In this document: positions 39,675 through 47,913 of the stretch, one piece after another
Layout: every line of letters starts with the position of its first letter
Numbering within the stretch: position 1 is the stretch's first letter
DNA from: Thermanaeromonas sp. C210
GTDB taxonomy: Bacteria > Bacillota > DSM-521 > Neomoorellales > Neomoorellaceae
NCBI RefSeq assembly: GCF_013167955.1
Contig: NZ_BLWF01000001.1
Location: forward strand, 786,083-850,082
Direction of reading: 5' to 3'
DNA: 64,000 nt
Made by a program: the position numbers and the translations under genes
The notes under the pieces: model-generated
What the model was told of the DNA's origin: nothing
What the model saw: only the letters and a program-made list of their open reading frames with translations
Database searches by the model: none

Positions 39675-41183
39675 ATGCGGATCTTTGAGTTACACCGTCG
39701 TCACCGGGGGAGGGAGCAGGAGGCCGCCCTTATCTACCAGGGCCGGGTAATTACCTACGGGGAACTCGACCGCCGGGTCAACAACTATACCGGGTACCTG
39801 CAGTCCCTGGGGCTGGCACCGGGTGAAAGGGTGGCCTTGTGCGCCCCCAATTCTCCCCAGTTCGTCTACAGCTATCTGGGGGCCAGCCAGGCGGGAGCGG
39901 TGGTCGTGCCCCTGAATCTGATGCTGACGCTGGAAGAAATAGGATACATTCTCCGCGACTCGGGAGCGGGTACCTTGATACTGCACCCGGCGGTCCTGGA
40001 GCGGCTGCAGGGCCGGGAGGTTCCCTCACCGCAAGACCTGGGGATTAACCGTTTGATCGTTCTTAATGAAGAAACCTGCCGGGCCATCGCCGCGGCCCCG
40101 GATCCCGCAGCCGTGCCGGTTCGGAGCAGCGAGGTGTGCACCTACCTCTATACCTCCGGCACCACCGGACGGCCTAAGGGAGCCATGCTTACCCATGACA
40201 ATTTGGTGGCTAACGTCCTGGCCCTGGAAGAGGTGTCCCATTTCGGCCCCGAACACAACTTCCTGTGTGTTTTGCCCATGTTTCACAGCTTTTCCTGGAC
40301 GGTCAACGTTCTGCTGCCCCTCTACCTGGGCGCCCGGGTGACCGTCAAGGAGTCCTTCCAGCCCAAGGACATCTTCCGCACCCTGGTAGAAGAAGACATT
40401 ACTATCTTTTGCGGCGTGCCGGCCATGTTTACTGTCTTGTGGCGCATGGGGGACAAGGGGCGGTTTAAAGCTTTAAGATATGGTATTTCCGGAGGCGCTC
40501 CCCTGCCGCCTAAGGTCCAGCGGGGCTTTGAAGAAAAATTCAGCTGTCCCCTGGTAGAGGGCTACGGACTTTCCGAGGCTTCGCCGGTAGTGGCCTTAAA
40601 TCCCCTGTACGGGCTGCGCAAACCGGGTTCTATAGGCCTGCCCCTGCCGGGGGTAGAGGTTAAAGTGGTAGATGACAACGATAATGAGGTGCCGCGGGGA
40701 GAAGTGGGTGAGCTGGTGGTACGCGGGGCCAACGTTATGCAGGGCTACCACAATCTCCCGGAAGAAACGGCCGGCACCTTAAGGGGCGGCTGGCTACATA
40801 CCGGAGATCTCGCACGGCAGGATGAAGACGGCTACTTATATGTGGTGGACCGCAAGAAGGACGTTATAATCCTTAGCGGGTTTAACGTTTATCCCCGGGA
40901 AATAGAAGATGTGCTCCTCACCCACCCGGCGGTGCAGGACGCAGCCGTCATTGGGGTGGGGGACCCTTTAAAGGGAGAGACCATTAAGGCCTTTATCGTC
41001 CTGCGGGAGGGGGCGGAAGTCAGGCCTCATCAGCTCCAGGAGTTTTTAAAGGAGCGGCTGGCGGCTTACAAGATACCCCGTCAATGGGAGTTTGTGGAGG
41101 AGCTGCCCAAGAATGCTACGGGGAAGGTGCTAAAGAAGCTGTTACGGGCTAAAGAAACAGGCAGGGAAGGATTGAGCAGGTGA
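39675..41183 (+). CDS. fatty acyl-CoA ligase (AMP-forming)
   Basis: 502 residues of the ANL superfamily. P-loop-like YTSGTTGRPKGAMLTHDNLV binds ATP; VEGYGLSEASPVVALNPLYG, WLHTGDLARQDEDGYLYVVD and RKKDVIILSGFNVYPREIED are the A5, A7 and A8 motifs, and the catalytic Lys lies in KNATGKVLKKLL. It activates carboxylates to CoA esters; chain length is not readable from sequence. It overlaps mobA by 4 bp (GTGA), an unexpected operon partner. Confidence 0.92.
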   Translation: MRIFELHRRHRGREQEAALIYQGRVITYGELDRRVNNYTGYLQSLGLAPGERVALCAPNSPQFVYSYLGASQAGAVVVPLNLMLTLEEIGYILRDSGAGTLILHPAVLERLQGREVPSPQDLGINRLIVLNEETCRAIAAAPDPAAVPVRSSEVCTYLYTSGTTGRPKGAMLTHDNLVANVLALEEVSHFGPEHNFLCVLPMFHSFSWTVNVLLPLYLGARVTVKESFQPKDIFRTLVEEDITIFCGVPAMFTVLWRMGDKGRFKALRYGISGGAPLPPKVQRGFEEKFSCPLVEGYGLSEASPVVALNPLYGLRKPGSIGLPLPGVEVKVVDDNDNEVPRGEVGELVVRGANVMQGYHNLPEETAGTLRGGWLHTGDLARQDEDGYLYVVDRKKDVIILSGFNVYPREIEDVLLTHPAVQDAAVIGVGDPLKGETIKAFIVLREGAEVRPHQLQEFLKERLAAYKIPRQWEFVEELPKNATGKVLKKLLRAKETGREGLSR

Positions 41184-41782
41184 AAGCCGGAGGCATTGCC
41201 CTGGCAGGCGGAAAAAGTTCGCGCATGGGTACCAACAAGGCCTTGCTGTCCGTGGGCCGGGAAACTATGCTGGGAACCATTGTATCCGTGTTGAAGTCCT
41301 TGTTCCCGGAGACCCTGGTGGTGACCAATGAACCGGAATTGTACCGGGATTTAGGGGTGAAACTGGTAGGGGACATCTTTCCGGGCATGGGGCCTCTGGG
41401 GGGAATCCATGCCGGCCTGGTGGCCTCCTCCTTCTGGCATAACTTTGTGGTGGCCTGCGATATGCCCTTTTTGGAGCCCGGGCTGATTGCTTATATGCTG
41501 GAGCAGGCTGAGGGCTACGATGTAGTGGTCCCCCGGCTGGGCGGTTACCTCCAGCCCTTGCATGCCGTCTATTCCAAAGGTTGTCTACCGGCCATTGAAG
41601 ACTGCCTGCGGAAGGGCGTTACCAAGATTATTGCCTTTTACCCCGAGGTGCGGGTCCGCTATATCGAGGGAGAAGTCCTGCAGAGGCACGGGGATCCGGC
41701 GGAGATCTTTTTTAACATCAATACGCCGGCGGACCTGGAGTGGGCCCGCAGCCGGGCTAGGGAGGGGGAGGAAAGGAAATGA
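41180..41782 (+). CDS. mobA: molybdenum cofactor guanylyltransferase
   Basis: 200 residues. LAGGKSSRMGTNKALL is the NTP-transferase loop; VACDMPFLEPGLIAYML carries the metal-binding Asp. Transfers GMP from GTP to molybdopterin to give MGD or the bis form. GTG start overlapping the previous stop, and its own stop overlaps moeA by 4 bp. Confidence 0.92.
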   Translation: MKAGGIALAGGKSSRMGTNKALLSVGRETMLGTIVSVLKSLFPETLVVTNEPELYRDLGVKLVGDIFPGMGPLGGIHAGLVASSFWHNFVVACDMPFLEPGLIAYMLEQAEGYDVVVPRLGGYLQPLHAVYSKGCLPAIEDCLRKGVTKIIAFYPEVRVRYIEGEVLQRHGDPAEIFFNINTPADLEWARSRAREGEERK

Positions 41783-42972
41783 CCGAAGTGCTCCCCTGGG
41801 AAGAAGGACGGGCCCTCCTGTTGAGGGAGGCGGCCCCCCTCCCTCCCCTGAAGGTGCCTCTGCGGGAAGCCGCGGGAAGGGTCTTGGCCGAGGAAATTGT
41901 GTCCGGGGCTCCTTTTCCTCCCTTTGCCCGCTCCCTGGTGGACGGTTACGCCCTGGGGCCGGCGGCGGCCGGCTACCGGCTGGTAGGAGAGGTGCCGGCG
42001 GGAAGCCGCTATCCCGGCAGCCTGGCGGCGGGGGAGGCCGTGCGCATCTTTACCGGCGCCCCGGTACCTCCGGGGACGGTGACTGTCCTGCCCCAGGAGG
42101 TGGTGGAGCTCCGGGAAGATGGGAGGCTAGAGATCCCGGCTTCGCCCGTCGGCCTTCCGCCCCGGGGTTGCCTGCAGGTGGCGGGCAGCGAGGTAAGGGC
42201 CGGGGAGAAGGTCCTGACCCCGGGGACGGTGCTGGGGCCCGCCGAGATCGGTCTGCTAAGCGCTTTGGGCCGGGAAGAGGTTTGGGTTCACCCGGAGCCG
42301 CGGGTGGCCCTGGCGGCCGTGGGTACCGAGCTTAAAGAATTGGTGGACCGGACGGATAGGGAAGGCCTGGTGGCCAGCAATCTGTATGCCCTGGAGGCGG
42401 CTTTTCGCCTGGCCGGGGTCGAGGTGCACACCCTGCCGGTACTGCCCGACCGGATGCCGGCCTTGATGGGGGCCCTGGAGCCGTGGCTGGACAAGGCGGA
42501 TCTGGTAATTACGACGGGCGGGGCAGGAGGAGGCGATTACGATTTGGCCGCCCGTTCCTTCCGAGGGCTGGGGGCCCGCCTCCTTTTTACCCGGTTGAAT
42601 TACCGGCCGGGAGGGGGAGTAATCGGGGCCCGGAGGGGTCAGACCCTTTTGCTGGGCCTTCCGGGAACCCCCTCGGCGGCCCTGGCAGGCTTCTATCTCC
42701 TGGCCAGGCCGGTGGTGGAGGCTCTGGGGGGGAAACCTCCCGGGCCCCGGCGGTGCCGCGGGAAACTGGAGGGGCCCGTCGTCAGGGAGCGCCGCACCCG
42801 TACCTTTATTTTTGCAGAGGCACAGAACGACGGGGGCCTCTGGCGGGCTGCGCCGGTAAACGAGGGGCGGGGTCCCCTGCTGGCGGCATTGGGGGCGAAT
42901 GCCCTTCTCGATGTGCCCCCGGGGAAGGAGCCTATACCAGCGGGGACGGAGGTAGATTTAATTCTTTTATAA
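41779..42972 (+). CDS. moeA: molybdopterin molybdenumtransferase
   Basis: 397 residues. Inserts molybdate (or tungstate) into adenylylated molybdopterin. PFARSLVDGYAL, IFTGAPVPPGTVTVLPQE, VALAAVGTELKE, ADLVITTGGAGGGDYDLA and LLGLPGTPSAALAGFYLLARP are the conserved segments. In organisms with tungsten enzymes, MoeA paralogues may be metal-selective; this one cannot be assigned by eye. Confidence 0.94.
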   Translation: MTEVLPWEEGRALLLREAAPLPPLKVPLREAAGRVLAEEIVSGAPFPPFARSLVDGYALGPAAAGYRLVGEVPAGSRYPGSLAAGEAVRIFTGAPVPPGTVTVLPQEVVELREDGRLEIPASPVGLPPRGCLQVAGSEVRAGEKVLTPGTVLGPAEIGLLSALGREEVWVHPEPRVALAAVGTELKELVDRTDREGLVASNLYALEAAFRLAGVEVHTLPVLPDRMPALMGALEPWLDKADLVITTGGAGGGDYDLAARSFRGLGARLLFTRLNYRPGGGVIGARRGQTLLLGLPGTPSAALAGFYLLARPVVEALGGKPPGPRRCRGKLEGPVVRERRTRTFIFAEAQNDGGLWRAAPVNEGRGPLLAALGANALLDVPPGKEPIPAGTEVDLILL

Positions 42973-42985
42973 GAGGAGTGAGGAC

Positions 42986-43507
42986 ATGGTCCCGATTATT
43001 TCGGTGGTAGGAAAGTCCGATACGGGGAAAACTACTCTGCTGACCAGATTGTTGCCCGAACTCAAGGCCCGGGGGTACCGGGTGGCCACCATTAAGCATG
43101 ATACCCACGGCTTCGACATCGATAAGCCGGGTAAGGATACCTGGAAACATGCCGAGGCCGGGGCCGACATCGTAGCAATTTCTTCCCCGTCCAAGGTAGC
43201 CCTAATCGAGAAAGTGCCCCGGGAGCTCACGCTGGATGAGGTGGCCGAGCGCATCCGGGGTGTAGACCTCATTATCACCGAGGGGTACAAGCGGGGGAAC
43301 AAGCCCAAAATAGAGGTTCACCGGGCGGCTGTCGGCGGCGATCTCCTCTGCACTGAAGAAGAGCTCCTGGCGGTGGTGACGGACGAACCGGTACCGGTGA
43401 AGGTTCCCGCCTTCGGCTGGGATGAGGTGGCCGGCCTGGCCGACCTCATCGAAGAGAAAATACTGGGCGCCGGTTCCCCTTCTCGGCGGCGGGAAAAAGG
43501 AATATAA
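42986..43507 (+). CDS. mobB: molybdopterin-guanine dinucleotide biosynthesis adapter MobB
   Basis: 173 residues. P-loop VVGKSDTGKTTLLTRLLPEL, TIKHDTHGFDIDKPGKDTWK and DLIITEGYKRGNKPKIEV are typical of this GTP-binding partner of MobA. Starts 13 bp after moeA, closing the mobA-moeA-mobB operon. Confidence 0.93.
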   Translation: MVPIISVVGKSDTGKTTLLTRLLPELKARGYRVATIKHDTHGFDIDKPGKDTWKHAEAGADIVAISSPSKVALIEKVPRELTLDEVAERIRGVDLIITEGYKRGNKPKIEVHRAAVGGDLLCTEEELLAVVTDEPVPVKVPAFGWDEVAGLADLIEEKILGAGSPSRRREKGI

Positions 43508-43543
43508 TAAACTAAATGGCAACCCTGCCGGGAGGTGGAGGAT

Positions 43544-44251
43544 GTGGAGAAACCCTTGAGCGCCTACGATCGAGCCATTCTCCAGTTGGAGCAGGATATT
43601 ATGCGCATGGGGGAGCACGTCCGCTCCAGCGTGGCCCAGGCTATGGAAGCCCTCGTAAAGCAGGATGTGGCCCTGGCCCGGCAGGTCATCGAAGGGGATG
43701 TACTTACCGACGACTGGAACTATTCCGTGGAAGAGAAGGCCCTGGAGCTCATTTCTCTGCAACAGCCCCTGGATAGGGATTTGCGCGCCCTGGCCACGGT
43801 TATGCGGGTGGGCCGTGAGCTGGAACGGGTGGGGGATTACGCGGAAAATATTGCGGAAACGGCCATCCGGCTGGCAGACAAAGGCCCCTACTTTAAACCC
43901 CTGGTGGATATACCGCGCATGGCCGAGTTGGCCCAGGCTATGCTGCACCGGAGCCTAGAGGCCTTCGTGGCCCGGTCTACCTCTACGGCTCGGGAAGTGA
44001 TTCCTGCTGACGATGAGGTGGACCGCCTTTTTGAGAGCCTGTACGAGGAACTCATAGAGTATATGAAAAAAGGACCCCAATTCGTAGATCAGGCCAGCTA
44101 CCTTTCCCTGGTCGCGCGCTACCTGGAGCGGATCGCCGACCACGCCGTCAACATCGCCGAAATGGTTATCTTCCGGGAAACGGGCATTCGACGCCCGGGC
44201 AGGATTCTCGAGGCCGAAACCCGTGATGCCCATGACCGTCGGAGGTCGTAA
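43544..44251 (+). CDS. phoU: phosphate transport system regulator PhoU
   Basis: About 235 residues made of two three-helix bundles with matching motifs: RELERVGDYAENIAETAIRL and RYLERIADHAVNIAEMVIFR, the metal-binding E(D)xxxD pattern of PhoU. GTG 43544 follows GGGAGGTGG. No pst genes adjoin; its partner is the Na/Pi transporter gene 6 bp downstream. Confidence 0.92.
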   Translation: MEKPLSAYDRAILQLEQDIMRMGEHVRSSVAQAMEALVKQDVALARQVIEGDVLTDDWNYSVEEKALELISLQQPLDRDLRALATVMRVGRELERVGDYAENIAETAIRLADKGPYFKPLVDIPRMAELAQAMLHRSLEAFVARSTSTAREVIPADDEVDRLFESLYEELIEYMKKGPQFVDQASYLSLVARYLERIADHAVNIAEMVIFRETGIRRPGRILEAETRDAHDRRRS

Positions 44252-44257
44252 GCCAAG

Positions 44258-45865
44258 GTGGCCGCCTTTCACCTGTTGACCGGCCTGCTGGGGGGGCTGG
44301 CTCTTTTTATTTTCGGCACGAATCTGATAAGCGACGGCCTGCAAAAGGCGGCCGCGGCGGAAGTTCAGAAGCTTCTGGCCGCCTTTACCCGCTACCGGAT
44401 TGCGGGGATGTTGGTGGGGCTCGCGGTAACCGTTTTCCTGCAGAGCAGCGCCGTAACCAGTGTCCTATTGGTGGGCTTTGTCAGTGCGGGTCTGATGAGC
44501 CTGGGGCAGGCCCTGAGCGTGATTTTAGGGGCGGCCATCGGTTCCACGGTTACCGTCCAGCTGATTGTTTTCCGGGTGAGCGGTTATGCGCCCTGGGCCC
44601 TTATCGGAGGGCTGGTCCCGTATCTCCTCGCTCAGCGCCGGCGCTGGCGCTATTTGGGTCAGGCCATTATAGGGTTTGGGCTGCTCTTTTACGGGGTGGC
44701 GGCCATGTCGGCCGCCGTGGAGCCTTTAAAGGATTTTCCCGCCCTGATAACCGGCCTAGAGAGGATGGCCTTCCGGCCGGGGCTCCTTTTTATGGTTTCT
44801 TCGTTATTCACGGCGGTGGTCCAGAGCAGCGCCGCGCCCGTGGCCCTGGCCATTTCCCTGGCCGGTCAGGGACTTATAGCCCTGGAGCCCGCCCTGGCCG
44901 TAGTCTTGGGCGCCAACGTGGGCACTACGGCCACCGGCCTTATTTCCAGCTTGGGGGCGTCCCGCGAAGCCAAGAGAGTGGCCCTGGCCCATTTCTTTTT
45001 TAAAACGGCCGGTGCCCTCCTTTTTTTGCCCCTCCTTCGTTACTTCGCTGAGCTGGCAGCCGCGACGTCACCCCTGGTAACTCGGCAAATAGCCAACGGC
45101 CACACTCTTTTTAACATCATCAACATGTTTATGTTTCTACCCTTTACCCCCCAGGTGGCCGGCCTGATGCGCCGGCTGCTCCCGGACGCTCCGCGGGTGG
45201 AAAGGGTTGCCAAGTACCTGGACGATAGCCTGCTGGAGGTGCCGGAGCTAGCCCTGGTCCAGGTCCGCTGGGAAATCCTGCGTATGGCGGAGTTGATACG
45301 CCAGGAAATGTTTCCCCGGGTTATGCAGCCCCTGCCTTTGCGGGAAGTGGACCTTACGAAGAAGCTCCGCGAGGTGGACAACGTTCTGGATTACCTATAC
45401 CTGGTCATCGCCCGGTACCTGGCGCGCATGGCTGGCAGCCTGAACGACAAGGAGGTCATGGAGAGAGCGAAGCTTCTGTACGTGGCCAATGACCTGGAAC
45501 ACATCGGCGATATAGTTATCCAGATGGCCCGCCAATGGCTGAAGATAGAAGAAACCGGTATCGGTTTTTCCGAGGAGGGGCAGGCTGAACTCCAGGAAAT
45601 GTACCGACAAGTGCAGGAGAACTTCGACCAGGCGCTGAAGGCCTTCGCCGACAACGATCACCGCCTGGCCGTGCAGGTGATCAAGCGTCATCCCCATATC
45701 CTTAAGATGGAGAAGGCGCTGCGCTTTTCTCATTTTCAACGCCTGCAGCAGGAAAACCGGCTAAGCCTGGAAACTACTTCGGTCCATATGGAACTCATCA
45801 ATCACCTCCTGCGCCTGAATAGCCACAGCGTAAACATTGCCCAGGCCGTGATGGGGATTATTTAA
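44258..45865 (+). CDS. Na+/phosphate cotransporter with C-terminal PhoU-like domain
   Basis: 535 residues. About eight membrane helices contain two inverted copies of the NptA/PNaS repeat, each with a QSS motif (FLQSSAVTSVLLVGFVSAGL, AVVQSSAAPVALAISLAGQG). From ~330 on it is soluble with PhoU-like helices (YVANDLEHIGDIVIQMARQW, LLRLNSHSVNIAQAVMGI). GTG start 6 bp after phoU. The pair replaces or supplements a Pst system. Confidence 0.9.
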   Translation: MAAFHLLTGLLGGLALFIFGTNLISDGLQKAAAAEVQKLLAAFTRYRIAGMLVGLAVTVFLQSSAVTSVLLVGFVSAGLMSLGQALSVILGAAIGSTVTVQLIVFRVSGYAPWALIGGLVPYLLAQRRRWRYLGQAIIGFGLLFYGVAAMSAAVEPLKDFPALITGLERMAFRPGLLFMVSSLFTAVVQSSAAPVALAISLAGQGLIALEPALAVVLGANVGTTATGLISSLGASREAKRVALAHFFFKTAGALLFLPLLRYFAELAAATSPLVTRQIANGHTLFNIINMFMFLPFTPQVAGLMRRLLPDAPRVERVAKYLDDSLLEVPELALVQVRWEILRMAELIRQEMFPRVMQPLPLREVDLTKKLREVDNVLDYLYLVIARYLARMAGSLNDKEVMERAKLLYVANDLEHIGDIVIQMARQWLKIEETGIGFSEEGQAELQEMYRQVQENFDQALKAFADNDHRLAVQVIKRHPHILKMEKALRFSHFQRLQQENRLSLETTSVHMELINHLLRLNSHSVNIAQAVMGII

Positions 45866-45950
45866 GCATTGCAATGGTGCCCGGTAAGGTGTATGCTTAA
45901 CTGGGCGCCAAGGCCTACAAAATATAGACTGAGGGGGTAGAAAGGCGTCA

Positions 45951-46805
45951 ATGCAAGGTCTGTGGGTAACCGAGTTGCAGACACCGAGTCTTGCCCTGTC
46001 CTGCCGCGTCATCAAGACGTTGCACCGGGAGAGAACGCCGTACCAGGAACTGGCGGTGGTGGAGACCGAAGCCTTCGGCCGGATGCTCCTGCTGGACGAT
46101 GTGATCCAGACCACGGTCAAGGATGAGTTCGTATATCATGAAATGATCTCCCATGTGCCCCTCAATACCCATCCCCATCCCCGGCAAGTCCTGGTGATAG
46201 GCGGGGGAGACGGGGGAGCCATCCGGGAGGTTATTAAGCATACTGAAGTGGAACGCGCTGTTCTGGTGGAGATCGATGCGCGGGTGGTGGCCAACGCCAG
46301 GGAGTATTTGCCGGAGATATCCTGCGGTCTGGACGATGCCCGGGTAGAGATAAGATTTGAAGACGGTATAGAGCACGTCCGGCGGCTCCGGGACCAGTAC
46401 GATGTGATTATTGTAGATTCCACCGACCCGGTGGGCCCGGCGGTAGGCCTCTTTTCCCGGGAATTTTACCAGAATGTGTATCATGCCCTCAAGGCCGACG
46501 GCCTCTTTGTGGCCCAGACGGAATCGCCCTTTTTCAACGCCGCGTTTATACGCCGGGTACAGAGGGACATAGCCAGCGTATTTCCCGTGACCAGGCTTTA
46601 CCTGGCCACCGTGCCTACTTACCCTGGGGGACTGTGGACCTTCAGCCTGGGCAGCAAGAAATACGATCCTGTGGAGGTGGATCCCCAGACAATTGCCCCC
46701 CTTCCCACCCGCTACTATTCTCCGGAAGTCCACAAGGCAGCCTTTGCCCTGCCGCCCTTTGTGCAGGAGATCTTGAGGCCGGGTGAAGAAGAGGAGCTTT
46801 TCTAA
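45951..46805 (+). CDS. speE: polyamine aminopropyltransferase (spermidine synthase)
   Basis: 284 residues. Transfers aminopropyl from decarboxylated SAM to putrescine (or agmatine in some thermophiles). Methyltransferase-like fold with VLVIGGGDGGAIREVIKH, VEIDARVVANAREYLPE and IIVDSTDPVGPAVGLFS, all typical. The stop overlaps speB by one base (TAATG). Confidence 0.95.
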   Translation: MQGLWVTELQTPSLALSCRVIKTLHRERTPYQELAVVETEAFGRMLLLDDVIQTTVKDEFVYHEMISHVPLNTHPHPRQVLVIGGGDGGAIREVIKHTEVERAVLVEIDARVVANAREYLPEISCGLDDARVEIRFEDGIEHVRRLRDQYDVIIVDSTDPVGPAVGLFSREFYQNVYHALKADGLFVAQTESPFFNAAFIRRVQRDIASVFPVTRLYLATVPTYPGGLWTFSLGSKKYDPVEVDPQTIAPLPTRYYSPEVHKAAFALPPFVQEILRPGEEEELF

Positions 46806-47677
46806 TGCAGGATTTCGGCGGGGGAATAAGGTTCCTGCGCGGGGGGAGTTTCCTCGGAAGTAAGGAAGATTATGCCGGGGCGCGGGCCTGCCTCCTGGGT
46901 GTGCCCCTGGATGTATCCACGAGCTTCCGCCCCGGTTGCCGCTTTGGGCCTGCCGGCATTCGGGCCGTCTCCGATGTCCTGGAAGAATTCAGCCCGGCCG
47001 TCCGGCGGAGCCTGGGAGAAGTTCCTTTTTGCGATCTGGGTGATCTAGAGTTGATCCCGGGGGATATAGAAGAAAATCTCCGCCGGATAGAAGGGGCGGC
47101 GGAGGCGATGTTGGGGGACGGCAAGTTCTTCCTGGCCCTGGGAGGGGAGCACCTGGTAAGCTACCCTTTGATACGCGCCGTGCACCGCCGGTACCCGGAC
47201 CTGGCGGTCATCCAGCTGGACGCCCATGCGGATCTTCGCGAAGAATACATGGGGAAACGCTACTCCCATGCTACGGTTATGCGGCTGGTGGCCGGGGATA
47301 TAGGGCCGGCCAACCTGTATCAGTTCGGCGTGCGGTCCTGTACCTGGGAGGAGCTGGCTTACGGCAGCGAGGAAACCAACTTCTTCCTGGACAGGATTTT
47401 AGAGCCCCTGACCCGCCTGGTTCCCCAGTGGGCCGACCGCCCCCTGTACCTCAGCGTGGATATCGATGTCGTGGATCCGGCCTTTGCCCCCGGGACGGGT
47501 ACCCCGGAGCCGGGAGGCTGCCGGCCCCAGGAGGTCTTTGAGGCCATCTACAGCCTGAAGGGAAGCCGGGTGGTGGCCATGGACCTGGTGGAGGTGTCTC
47601 CGCCCCATGATCCTGGGGACATCACCTCCGCTCTGGCGGCCAAGATTGTAAGGGAAGCCCTTCTGTGCTTCGGCTAA
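46805..47677 (+). CDS. speB: agmatinase
   Basis: 290 residues of the ureohydrolase family. Binuclear Mn ligands are seen in LGGEHLVSYPL, VIQLDAHADLREEY and YLSVDIDVVDPAFAPGTGTP. Hydrolyses agmatine to putrescine and urea; in thermophiles with aminopropylagmatine, it may act on that instead. Coupled to speE. Arginine decarboxylase is not in the window. Confidence 0.93.
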   Translation: MQDFGGGIRFLRGGSFLGSKEDYAGARACLLGVPLDVSTSFRPGCRFGPAGIRAVSDVLEEFSPAVRRSLGEVPFCDLGDLELIPGDIEENLRRIEGAAEAMLGDGKFFLALGGEHLVSYPLIRAVHRRYPDLAVIQLDAHADLREEYMGKRYSHATVMRLVAGDIGPANLYQFGVRSCTWEELAYGSEETNFFLDRILEPLTRLVPQWADRPLYLSVDIDVVDPAFAPGTGTPEPGGCRPQEVFEAIYSLKGSRVVAMDLVEVSPPHDPGDITSALAAKIVREALLCFG

Positions 47678-47726
47678 ACAAAGGTGTCTGGGATACACAT
47701 GGCCTTTAAGCCCGGGAACGGGAGGA

Positions 47727-47771
47727 AGACCTGGTCTACCCATGTCAGGGGGAGACCGGGTCTTTATTTTT
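47727..47771 (+). terminator. Rho-independent terminator after speEB
   Basis: AGACCTGGTCT pairs with AGACCGGGTCT (one G-T), then TTATTTTT. Confidence 0.8.
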
Positions 47772-47913
47772 AGTCTGCAAAAGGGTACCACAAAATGCCT
47801 GCCCCAAATTAAAATTCCAGAGGGGAAATGGGCGGAGAGGTCTTGCCAAAGAAACTATAAGGTGCTATAAAATACGGCCAGAGGCTGTAGTGGGAGAAGG
47901 GGAGGCCGCGGTT

